Assembly (NCBI GenBank): GCA_905221605.1
Contig: CAJNDS010002574.1
Coordinates: forward strand, 62,001 to 126,000
Direction of reading: 5' to 3'
DNA length: 64,000 nucleotides
Source: Symbiodinium natans
Lineage: Eukaryota; Sar; Dinophyceae; Suessiales; Symbiodiniaceae
Below, one piece after another: positions 30,887-39,232 of the stretch. How positions within the stretch are numbered: position 1 is the first letter of the stretch; every line of letters starts with the position of its first letter. The position numbers and the translations under genes were made by a program. The notes beneath the pieces were generated by a model that searched no databases, was not told the DNA's origin, and saw only the letters and a program-made list of their open reading frames with translations.

Positions 30887-31620
30887 TGCTGCAGTCAACG
30901 AACACAAGTGACAAATGCGGAAAACTTCGCTATGCAAGTGGTACCTCTTCGCTATACCAAGAAAACTTCTCGAACAGCTCGTCCAGGCCAAGCAACAAGG
31001 CTCTTAACCTGTGCGAAGTGTCCAATCCAATGAAAACTTGCGCAACCCGTTCCAGTAACTAGCTCAGGCCACACGAGAAGAAAGAAGTTGTATATTTACA
31101 GTTGTAGGTTGTAATGTTGCACCAGAAGTAACAGTATCCCTGTCAACGGGGAACTCAAGGTAGCTAGCCAATCGTTCCAAGCCACTCCCGACGTTAACTA
31201 TCGGAAGGATCCCCAGAGTTGCTATCTCCAGGGGGTGGTAACCTATCGCTCTAGATGTATCCACTAGCCGTCCGGCTGCGTGTTGTACACCTATCCCGAT
31301 ATTCACCTGAACAGCCACCTGCACTCAGTATCCTCCGGCCTCCGGCTATGAGTTGTAAAGAGAACAGATAACTATCCCGAGGTTAGGGAAAAGGATCTAT
31401 TCCTCGTCAACGCCCGACCCTTTTGGCTCCTCTTTCCTCCGGATGCGAGTTGGCCAATCAAGTCCACGACGTACAGGAATACTATCCACGGGGGCGAAAA
31501 CTGTACAGATTCGGCTGCTACAATACTAGAAGGGCCCTTCTTGAGCAGCTCACAGCTGCGACCGGACATGAAGTCCAACATCTATTCCTGCTCGTCCACG
31601 ATGAGGTCGATGTCTATCCC
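30887..31620 (-). other. 5' leader / possible LTR of the giant retroelement
   Basis: About 730 bases upstream of Gag have no convincing gene; two short open frames (31,064-31,324 and 31,372-31,581) are probably incidental. The region carries seven GATAG motifs on the element strand between 31,141 and 31,620, as dense as in the ORFs, which ties it to the element. No tRNA primer-binding site or LTR border was recognised, and a partner LTR cannot be compared because the 3' end is missing. Confidence 0.5.
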
Positions 31621-31792
31621 AGGCCCAAACCCAAAAATTACATGTACATCTAAACAGCACCCCATGGAATCAACCTGACCTCTTTGTGCTAAACACCCCC
31701 AAACTCGGACCCCCTGCTGTCTCTACTAGAACTTCGGTATATCGCAGCTCCATCCCCTGACCCAAAAATTGCCAAGCAAGACCCTTTATCAA
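31621..31792. other. Unassigned spacer between giant element and telomere-like repeat
   Basis: I see no gene, repeat or GATAG motif here. It is the junction between the giant element and the short telomere-like array, so it may hold the true element border or ancestral flanking DNA. Confidence 0.4.
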
Positions 31793-31831
31793 CCCTAAAC
31801 CCTAAACCCTAAACCAAACCCTAAACCCTAA
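31793..31831. repeat. Interstitial telomere-like repeat, (CCCTAAA)n
   Basis: Three perfect CCCTAAA units, one shortened unit (CCAAA) and nearly two more units lie in a row. This is the Arabidopsis-type telomere repeat (TTTAGGG on the other strand), which is also the type reported for dinoflagellates. It directly abuts and truncates the methyltransferase-like ORF of the recombinase element: the last codons and the stop of that frame are made of the repeat. Five to six units are too few for a functional telomere. Confidence 0.9.
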
Positions 31832-33436
31832 GGCAGCAGCCAAGAGCTCCTCGTAGAGCGCGATGTGACAGAATTGACCCAGGTGTGGTACTTCATGATC
31901 CGGAACGCCACGCAGGATGCGCCGAAGACAGGGATCATGAAGAGCCGCGATGCGCTGAAGTGACTCGGGAACCAGTTCCAGAGCTCTGCGAGACCAAAAC
32001 AGCATCTGTGAACGACGCTGGGCACTGAGCTGCTGAGGCTGGAGCGCAATCTCCTTGATGAGCTGCGGCAACGGCTCAGGGAGCCCCGCCGAAACTGAGA
32101 AAGGATGAACGACCTGCAGCGCCCATTGGACGGCCTGTCCTGGCGTGACCTCCACCTCCAGCAGCGGTTTGACGGCACCCCTTTTGAGCTGGTACCCGGC
32201 GAACTGTGCCAAGCGAGCGTTTTCCTCTTGTCGGTGACCAGACCACGCTTTTCGCAGACCCAGCGCGCGCTTGCGCGGCTCTTGATCGTCCAGCGCAAAC
32301 GTAGGAGCCAGCCATGAAAAATCCCCGCGAAGTAGAAGTTGAATTGTACGAGCCATGACCACGCAGAGCTGGTTGGGGTAGACCTGCGATTGCTTGGTGC
32401 GGAACTGCACGGAACCATTGGCATGGCGACTCGTGCCGCGCAAGGAGCGATGTCGATGTCCTCCGGGGCAAGACCGACGCCACTCCAGGCAGATCTCCGC
32501 GGAAGCCAGAAACCTTGTCGGCTTACGAGAGGCCGCGCCGAACGCGCACTGATCCAGATCCACATTGAAGGTGCGAACACGGCGCTGCACATCGAGGATC
32601 GGCGGAGCGTCCCAGATGAGGCTGGTGAGGGGATTTTTGAACGAAAAGTTGCCCCCCGCGAAGAACACGATCTGGAGCACCTCGATGGAGCGCCAGAGGA
32701 GCGCATTACCTAGCTGGCGAGCCACCCGCCACTTGCGGCTCAGCATTGGCAGGCCCATGGGGAAGAGCTTTGAGCGGAGCGGCGGGGGACCATGCGGCAG
32801 TTCTCTGGCGATGCTAAACGAACTGCAGGGCGTACCCAGGTGAATGAAACCAATGGCACCCGCTCGAGCGAGCGCAAGAATCCGCTCCCAAAATTCGACG
32901 TCCAGCACATCGCGAGATTCCCGCACGTTTCCCACGATGACCACATCGATTGGCGGCAGAACTGGAACGCCAAGGGCACGGAGCTCGTGCGAGAGTCCAG
33001 CCTCACCAGCGAATATCTCCAGGAAGAATGGCCCCTGTTTTGCGACCTGGGCCGCGTCGAGAGGCACATCATCCCATGTAAGCCACTGATCAGGCGGCTT
33101 GATGGCAGGAGCAGCTGTCTGAGCCGGAGGCTCGTCATTCGCTGCCCAGGGCCCGATCGGTGTGTACCACGTGCCTGGAGGAGGATCGAGCGGCTCCTCC
33201 AGCGCGGCTTTGTAAGCGGCTCAGTGATTGCCGTGCCAGGGGTGCCCCTGGCCGCACTGAACACAGGCATGCTGATCTTTACACTGATCTCCGAAACGAC
33301 ACCCCAAGGAGCAGTTGTACCAGGGGCATCGCTTCTTGCCCTGGTACTTGAAGCTCATGATCTTCGACCACTCCTTTTCAGGCACGCGAACATCACGTGG
33401 CGGCCGAGGGAGCTCAGGGGCACGGCGGTCTCTCCT
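31802..33436 (-). pseudogene. Zinc finger plus cytosine-methyltransferase-like part of the recombinase element polyprotein
   Basis: The frame is entered from the Gag-like ORF by a +1 shift near 33,440. It first encodes a Cys/His finger (RCPWYNCSLGCRFGDQCKDQ, then HACVQCGQGH), hits one TGA at 33,221-33,223, and continues in the same frame as coherent protein (EEPLDPPPGTWYTPIGPWAA). Next comes the methyltransferase-like domain: FFLEIFAGEAGLSHELRALG (SAM-site-like), IHLGTPCSSFSIAR (Pro-Cys motif of C5 methyltransferases), NPLTSLIW, and DQCAFGAASRKPTRF. After about 200 more residues the frame dissolves in telomere repeat (LGFRVWFRV, then stop). Removing one stop and one shift gives a single Gag-finger-methyltransferase polyprotein, so it is recently broken. 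Catalytic activity of the parent is not established. Confidence 0.65.
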
Positions 33437-34514
33437 TCTTCTTGGATCCTTCTTTGGCGGCCTTGAGCAAGGCCCGATCGCGCGCGCGGCGAGCTTTGTT
33501 CTTGCGCTGCTTGGCCGAGAGCTCGGGCTTGTCTCCGGACGGCGGGCTCGCCGAACGGGCACGCTCTCGCTTTTTCGGAGTCGCGGCCATCTCGAGCTCT
33601 GCCTGCTTGAACTTGTCAATTTCGGCGGACGACCTGGCATCGTTCCAGAGCTGCTTATGGTTGTCGAGGACTTCGACGAGCGCCGCCGAGTAGGTGGGGA
33701 ACTGCTTGCGCTTGTCGTGGTTGAGCTTGAAGACCTTCTTGCGGATCAGCGCGTCTGCGGAGAGAAGAAGCGCCAGACCACGATTTTCATGCCGCCATTC
33801 CTCGAGCTCTGAGAGATAGCGAAGCGGTCCGGCCTTATGCGAGAACTCGCAGATGTTGAGGAACTCGAGCGCCATGAAGAAAGCATGTAGCCGATCAAGG
33901 ACTTGGCCTTCAGAGCTGACCGAGCACTTCACGTCAGTCTGCACGACCTTGATCAGGTCATCAGCTGTCTTGGTCAGGCCCCCTGTCTGCACCAGACGAT
34001 CGGCGCGTGTTCTCATTTCTGCGACTTCGTAAAAGGCGACCGCCCCATGAACGACATAGTCCCGGTAGAGTCGTTCCACGAGCTTCTGGCGCGGTTCCTT
34101 GTAGTAGGTGAGGATTACGTCAGGGTGAGCTTGAACAAAGATCTCACGGAACTCTGCGTGGTCTTCTCCGGGGATCTCCGGGATCTTGCTCGGATCCTCT
34201 TCCATCTTTGAGCGCCGCGTGGCGACGTGATCTTGTAAGGAAGATGACGATCGCCAGACTGCAGCTAACATGGTGAGCGACAGCTCTTTCTCCGGCGCCG
34301 TGGCCCCGAACTTGCTGTCGTCAGCCGCCAGCGCCTTGAGGGAGTTCTTGACCGTGGCGATGTTATCCCCGAGCATGGCGATTCGCTCGACCGAGAGCAT
34401 CCCAATCTCTGCCATGAGCAAGCACATTGGCGTTGGCAGCTTCTGTCTGCCGAAGATCTGGCGGACCGCCAGATCCGGCGTCTTGTCAGCAGGGTAGATG
34501 GTTCGATCGACCAT
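33414..34514 (-). CDS. gag: Gag-like protein of the recombinase element
   Basis: This is an intact 366-residue ORF beginning MVDRTIYPADKTPDLAVRQI. The body is helical and acidic, followed by a basic tail (PKKRERARSASPPSGDKPEL, then a Lys/Arg-rich end) typical of a nucleic-acid-binding region. A zinc finger follows immediately in the +1 frame (see 31,802-33,436), the usual arrangement of capsid then nucleocapsid. It starts 123 bases after the recombinase frame stops. I assign it as Gag by position and by the basic tail plus finger, not by a recognised family match. Confidence 0.5.
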   Translation of the reverse strand: MVDRTIYPADKTPDLAVRQIFGRQKLPTPMCLLMAEIGMLSVERIAMLGDNIATVKNSLKALAADDSKFGATAPEKELSLTMLAAVWRSSSSLQDHVATRRSKMEEDPSKIPEIPGEDHAEFREIFVQAHPDVILTYYKEPRQKLVERLYRDYVVHGAVAFYEVAEMRTRADRLVQTGGLTKTADDLIKVVQTDVKCSVSSEGQVLDRLHAFFMALEFLNICEFSHKAGPLRYLSELEEWRHENRGLALLLSADALIRKKVFKLNHDKRKQFPTYSAALVEVLDNHKQLWNDARSSAEIDKFKQAELEMAATPKKRERARSASPPSGDKPELSAKQRKNKARRARDRALLKAAKEGSKKKERPPCP

Positions 34515-34637
34515 GCTGGGGAAAGACTACCAACGAGAGAGGGAAGAGGAGCCGAATGGAAAACTGCAGGTACCTTCGAATGAGAGAGAACGAGAGCAAC
34601 ATGTGAGCGTGAAGCGAGCCTCTGGCACTTTCTGAGC

Positions 34638-36513
34638 TCAGACAGAGACACCGAAGAGTTTGGCCACATCGGGCCGAGCTTTCGCGCATAGTTTGCACAA
34701 AAGCTTCTCGTCAGGCAAGACTGATCCTATGTTAATGAACTCAGGATCCCTTACCCGGCGGCAAGCGAGCTCTTCAATTGAGTCTGCTGAACAGCAGTGA
34801 AACTTATATTCATATGAACCACTGCACTTTTCAGGAGCTTTCATGAAGAACGCCAAGAGGCAAGGATCCGCATCTTCGTCATTAACGATCTCATCGTCTT
34901 CGCGAGCACATTTGGGATGGTATGCCCTCTTGATTTCTGTCACAATCTCCCTGACCATCACCGCCGGAACAGAAGACCGCGAACGGGTGTACTTGAGGAC
35001 CAAGGGTCCCGGATTCTTCCAGTTAGCTTGGAGCCCGATCTCCTCAGTCAAGCGCTTCATGTGCACGGCTTGGTCAAGCATCGTGACTCGAGCTGAATGC
35101 CACGTCAGCTTAGAGAGCGTCTGGAAGACCTCGGGCGCCATGTTGGCCTTCTTTGGCAATGTTGAAGAGAAGGAAATGGAGCCACTGGAGACCTCGCCCA
35201 TGATCCGGCGGCAAAGACCCGAACGAGTGCTGAGACGCACGGTCAGCGAGCCAAAAATCTCGCTTTCGATCCTCGACCGAAATGGTCTGGAGAAAGAGTT
35301 CCCAGCCTACTTGGAGCCACGGCTTGTCCGAGAAGGAGACGTCGGGAACGATGAACTTCGTTCCTCGTCTCTTCCGCTCAGTCTTCGTTTGCCAGGAGAC
35401 ACCGAGGAGCCCATCGTCCGTCATCTCTAACTCCGAGGGTCGAACATGAACTGCGTCGTCGCACCGAAGCGACGCAAAGATCATGCAGAGAACCCACCAA
35501 ATGAAGAGTCGAGCCGGAACAAAGAAGCCCTCTAGGACGAACGCCTCCATGGCTTTGATAAGATCCAGATGATAAGCCGTTGCCTCTTTGAGTGGCTTGC
35601 CGCGCTTTACGAAGACCTCTTTCTCCAGTGCCACGAGCTGCGGAGAAGAAAGATCAGGAAGCTAGAGGCCGATCCGGAACGCGACCCACTTCAGAGCCGT
35701 CCTCAGGGACGGGATCACAGTTGGTCCGCATTCTGCCCGATCCAACGCAAGGGCGTACTTCAGGACCTTGTCCTCCGTGATCGGAAAGAAGGGAATGGAA
35801 GCCCGATCGGCCCAGCCCTCAAATCTTTCAACTCTCCTTATATGACCACTCATGGTAGAGGGAGCCCCTGCCGTCAGCACTAGGCTCTTGAGCTTCTCGC
35901 GCTCCAGAGAAGCAAGAACATCGGGCCCCTCTCCGGTGGCTGCGAACGACTCACCAAGTCCGGCGAAAGAGCCCGCGCGGGTGGCGATATTCTCCAAGCG
36001 GCGACCCCACTTGAGCTTCTCCGCTGTTTCGAGATCGAGCAGCGGCGAAGCAGAGGAGCTGCTGCTTGCCGGAAGCTTCGGCTTCGGCTGCCTGCACGGC
36101 TTGAGAATTGACAGCATAGCTGTCTGCCTTTTCAACTCGAGCGAAACATCTGGGCCTTTGACCCGAGCAACTTTCGCAGCTGCTCCGACCCCCAGCTGAA
36201 AACTGTAGGACTCAGAGAACACAATTTCAGCAGACTTTGCAAAGACCCAGAGCTGCTCGAGCATCTCAGGCCGAGCGACCAAAGTTTTGTGGTGATCAGG
36301 TGCCAAAGATGCAGACCATTCCAAGACTTTAGCTGCGAACTCAGCTTCTGATCCCACCTCCATTGACAAAATGAGCTGGAGATTGGAGAGATAGGTGTGA
36401 AGAATGGCATCCCGAAAAATGAGATCGAAGCATGGGAAAGAGAGGATCTTATGGATCCACCGATCGGGAAACTCATCAACTTGCAACATGATCTGAGCCT
36501 CACGCCCGGGCAC
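34638..36513 (-). pseudogene. Tyrosine recombinase of the DIRS/Ngaro-like element (one stop, one frameshift)
   Basis: The enzyme would join the circular DNA copy to the genome. The frame starts MPGREAQIMLQVDEFPDRW. A core-binding-like domain (STMSGHIRRVERFEGWADRA) precedes a single TAG at 35,662-35,664. The same frame resumes (ALEKEVFVKRGKPLKEATAY) and carries the first catalytic Arg in CMIFASLRCDDAVHVRP and a Lys in the hairpin SWQTKTERKRRGTKF. Between about 35,240 and 35,110 the frame shifts by one base, and the last part has LTWHSARVTMLDQAVHM (His-x-x-Arg) and the nucleophile region PLVLKYTRSRSSVPAVMV (Tyr). The full R-K-HxxR-Y set is therefore visible across the breaks. The copy is inactive as it stands. 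Confidence 0.75.
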
Positions 36514-37032
36514 AGGAAAGCGTCAGAACTAACCACCACCCGCGCGCGAGACCCCAAACAGAAACGCGAGCGAGCGAGCGCGAGCCGAAACCAGCGACGA
36601 GCCCCGGGACCCCACTGAGCCAGCGCGAGAGGGGACCCCCAAACCCCCACCTCCCAGACCCAGCGGGAGCCGCCCCAGAACCCACACCGGCCCGACCGGA
36701 CACCGCACGAGAGGAGAGAACCCCCAACACCCTTCCCTCGCATGAACATGAGAAGAGGGGAAAGCGTCAGCCAAGTCAGCAACACACAAGAGCAGAACAT
36801 GCAAAAGACAGAACTCTGCATGAACATGCATCCCGTATGAGTAACGTGCGAGCGCACTCTTGCAAAACTCTTGAACACTTTCACAGGCTCGAGAGTTTTT
36901 GCCTCGTTCGCCGAGGATCAGAGCTCGTCAGATCGAGCGGTCTGCGAGGGTGAACTGGAAAACATACAACCCTCTTAAAGCGATTCTGAACTTAAACGGA
37001 AAATTAAAGCCACGAGCCTTTGCCGAGAACTG
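36514..37032. other. Spacer between recombinase and upstream ORF, no gene seen
   Basis: This is GC-rich sequence with strong purine/pyrimidine bias near 36,540-36,720. Open frames here are low-complexity and unconvincing. It probably separates two coding blocks of the recombinase element. Confidence 0.4.
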
Positions 37033-38798
37033 TTACGGCGTTCGGTGAGGTCGAAATGACTGGGGTGGGCCTTCCGGAGCCGGCGGCATCTCGTTGTCGA
37101 CCTCGGCCTCGGTGTCGACCTCTTCGCCGATGAGCGGCGGAGCCCTGCTGGAGCCTTGACCTCGCGGATCTTGAGCTTCAGTAGCTGCAGCCCCGGCCGG
37201 AAGCCTCACTTCCTGGGTTGGGGGAGCTGCAGCGATCGTCGTTGAAGTCGATCCAGCCTGGTTCTCGGAGTCGACGAGCTCCTCAATGACCGGCTCTCGT
37301 CCCGAACTTGACGGCTCCGTAAGGTTCGCCTCCGGATTCGAACCCATGTAGCCTGCGAACATGCCCGGCGTGAGCTGAGCTGTCGAGCGGGCAAAAGAGC
37401 GATTGGCTCGGGCTGCATCACGAGCGTGATCTTCAAGGTGTCCTCTTGTAGTCTCCTGCTCCTGATGAAACTGCGGAGCAGCGCCAAATGACCTGACTTG
37501 GAGCTCGTACCGTGTACGATCGAGCTCGTTGCCGCCATCACGCTGATCCGTCAAGCTGGCCATCGAACGGGAGGAGGAGGCTGCCTGCTGCCACGAGTTG
37601 GCAGTCACTGCGAGCGGGCCTGCAGGAGCCGGAAGTTCTTGACCACGATCGTGGGACATGTTCGCAAGAGCTTCCAAAGGAACCACCAAGGTGCACTGGA
37701 TGTGAAAGTTTCCTGCGTCCAAGCCTCCCACGAACGTGATGAGCGCGCCAACCCTTCCCCGATCAGTGGTAAAGGCTGCATTGAACCAGGCAGAATGAAC
37801 AGCCGCAAGCTGAGCGAACTGCTCGGTCTGCTCGGGTCCCTCCACTCGAGCTCGTTGGCGACGAACCTCCTGGATAGCGTTGATCAACGTGGGACCGGAG
37901 ATGTGCGACACGGTGAGCCAAGTTCCTGGCACGGATGCGCGAGCGCACTTCAGGTCGATCCTGTTGTTCGCGTCACGAAACCGGAACTCGACACGATCAG
38001 CATCGTTGCCATAGGCGTCACCAGATGCGCGATCGCACACTCGGATCTCCCACCTCGATCGAGCAGAGTCACCTGCGACCACTGTCCCACGTGGCCCCAC
38101 TGCGTAGGTTTGACCTCCACACTCGAACGAGAAAACACTGACCCGCCAGCCAATGAATGCAGCCACGATCACCGAAAGGCGAGCACGACCTCGATTGCAG
38201 CTGCGGATCAGAAACTCATCGCAGAACTGCTGCTGGACCGAGAGGTCTGTGTCTGCACGGAACCCACGGAAGATCCAGTGAAAAAGGATCTCATTGCCAT
38301 TGTACACCTTGACATCTGTGTACGACGGGAACTATCCCGTAACACCGGCCAGGTAAATGGATAGAACGCAGGATGATCCAAAGCCTTGGCCGTGTCTCGA
38401 TCCCAGCCAGCACAAGGAACACCTGTGATGCTGTCAATAGCGATCGCCAAGGTGACCTTGATCCCGTCGAGGGTGTAGTTCGCGAACAGCGACATGTGAA
38501 AACCAGTGTTCGGTGGCATCACTTGATCCCGTTCAGTAAGAACATTGATGGAACTTGCGCTGTTCGTCATGATCTCCTTGACGAGCCAGGCCTGAAAAGG
38601 CGACACCATTCTGTTGTCGCGATCGTCCGACATGATGATGGACGAACGTGTGGCGTCTTCATCACAGACTGCGACCGAGGAGAGGTAGATCGGGAGCCGC
38701 ACCTCGTAGGGGTCGTGAGCCGCATTTGCTCGAGGGAAACGACCTCCTCCTCCTCGGCGATCGCCGTGTCCGTGTCCGTAGCCTCCCCATGCGGCCAT
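37033..38798 (-). pseudogene. Unknown ORF upstream of the recombinase, broken by one frameshift
   Basis: The ATG at 38,798 starts a Gly/Arg-rich protein (MAAWGGYGHGHGDRRGGGGR). It reads well up to about 38,330 (HPAFYPFTW), then needs a -1 shift to continue as FPSYTDVKVYNGNEILFHW and on to the stop at 37,033, for about 585 residues in total. The second half has strand-rich segments (WRVSVFSFECGGQTYAVGPR; GRVGALITFVGGLDAGNFHI) and an acidic Pro-rich tail. No family is recognised. It lies on the same strand as the recombinase and Gag and is damaged to a similar degree, so I take it as part of the same element. A host gene is an alternative, as it is preceded by a spliced-leader-like sequence. 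Confidence 0.5.
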
Positions 38799-38867
38799 TA
38801 TTCCCAGGCCCTAGATCAAAGGCAGAGAAAAGAAAATTTCTCAATCCCTGTGGGAGGCTGACGATCG

Positions 38868-38888
38868 CTTCAGCCAAAATGGCCACGA
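38868..38888 (-). other. Spliced-leader-like relic upstream of the ORF at 38,798
   Basis: On the minus strand this 21-base stretch matches the 21-base core of the dinoflagellate spliced leader (from memory CCGTAGCCATTTTGGCT then CAAG) at 18 positions, including twelve in a row (GCCATTTTGGCT). It lies about 70 bases before the ATG at 38,798 and in the same orientation, as a leader relic from a reverse-transcribed mRNA would. A chance match of this length is unlikely but possible in this much sequence. Confidence 0.45.
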
Positions 38889-38962
38889 TCGCAGCCTTCA
38901 TGTGATCTCACAACTTGAAGTGGCCCTCGAACCCCTACCTACCAAGCCGTCATTCGAGAACA

Positions 38963-39232
38963 GACAGAGAGACAGAGAGACAGAGAGACAGAGAGACAGA
39001 GAGACAGAGAGACAGAGAGACAGAGAGACAGAGAGACAGAGAGACAGAGAGACAGATAGACAGAGAGACAGAGAGACAGAGAGACAGAGAGACAGAGAGA
39101 CAGAGAGACAGAGAGACAGAGAGACAGAGAGACAGAGAGACAGAGAGACAGAGAGACAGAGAGACAGAGAGACAGAGAGACAGAGAGACAGAGAGACACA
39201 CGCACGCACGCGCGCGCGCACACACACACACA
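38963..39232. repeat. (GAGACAGA)n minisatellite followed by CA/CG microsatellite
   Basis: About 29 near-perfect copies of the 8-base unit GAGACAGA run from 38,963 to about 39,196, with one variant near 39,056. CACGCACG, CGCG and CACA tracts follow to about 39,232. Open frames through it on both strands are repeat artefacts (Arg/Asp/Glu/Thr or Ser/Leu/Cys/Val repeats). Confidence 0.97.

Larger units (their letters stand above)
3474..31620 (-). mobile_element. Giant Ty1/copia-like LTR retroelement (incomplete at 3' end)
   Basis: Five ORFs lie head to tail on the minus strand with almost no spacer: Gag, protease/integrase, reverse transcriptase/RNase H, a small ORF, and a giant ORF. The order integrase before reverse transcriptase and the form of the RT and RNase H motifs place it with Ty1/copia. 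The right boundary is set approximately where the GATAG motif, dense in the element, disappears (last one at about 31,614). No LTR pair, primer-binding site or polypurine tract was identified; the 3' LTR would lie in or beyond the N gap. All ORFs are open over 27 kb, so the copy looks young. A usual copia element is about 5 kb, so this one is at least five times longer. Confidence 0.8.
31802..38888 (-). mobile_element. Degenerate tyrosine-recombinase retroelement (DIRS/Ngaro-like), truncated
   Basis: Four coding blocks on the minus strand form one unit: unknown ORF (38,798-37,033), tyrosine recombinase (36,513-34,638), Gag-like protein (34,514-33,414), then zinc finger and methyltransferase-like domain (to 31,802). 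Each block carries one or two isolated stops or frameshifts, as expected of a dead copy. No reverse transcriptase is present; it may have lain beyond the telomere-like repeat that cuts the unit. Tyrosine recombinase plus methyltransferase is typical of DIRS elements, though there the methyltransferase is a DAM-like enzyme and the gene order differs. The unit borders are approximate. Confidence 0.6.

Noticed and set aside
30887-31792. Defined 5' LTR and tRNA primer-binding site
   Set aside because: I looked for an initiator-Met-tRNA-type primer site and TG...CA borders and found none convincing; there is no second LTR to compare.
36132-36884. 250-codon minus-strand ORF in another frame over the recombinase N terminus
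   Set aside because: Low-complexity Cys/Phe/Gly/Trp-rich translation; the overlapping frame has coherent recombinase sequence.
31802-38798. Active host cytosine methyltransferase and recombinase genes
   Set aside because: Stops and frameshifts in each block and co-orientation as one unit point to a dead retroelement, not host genes.
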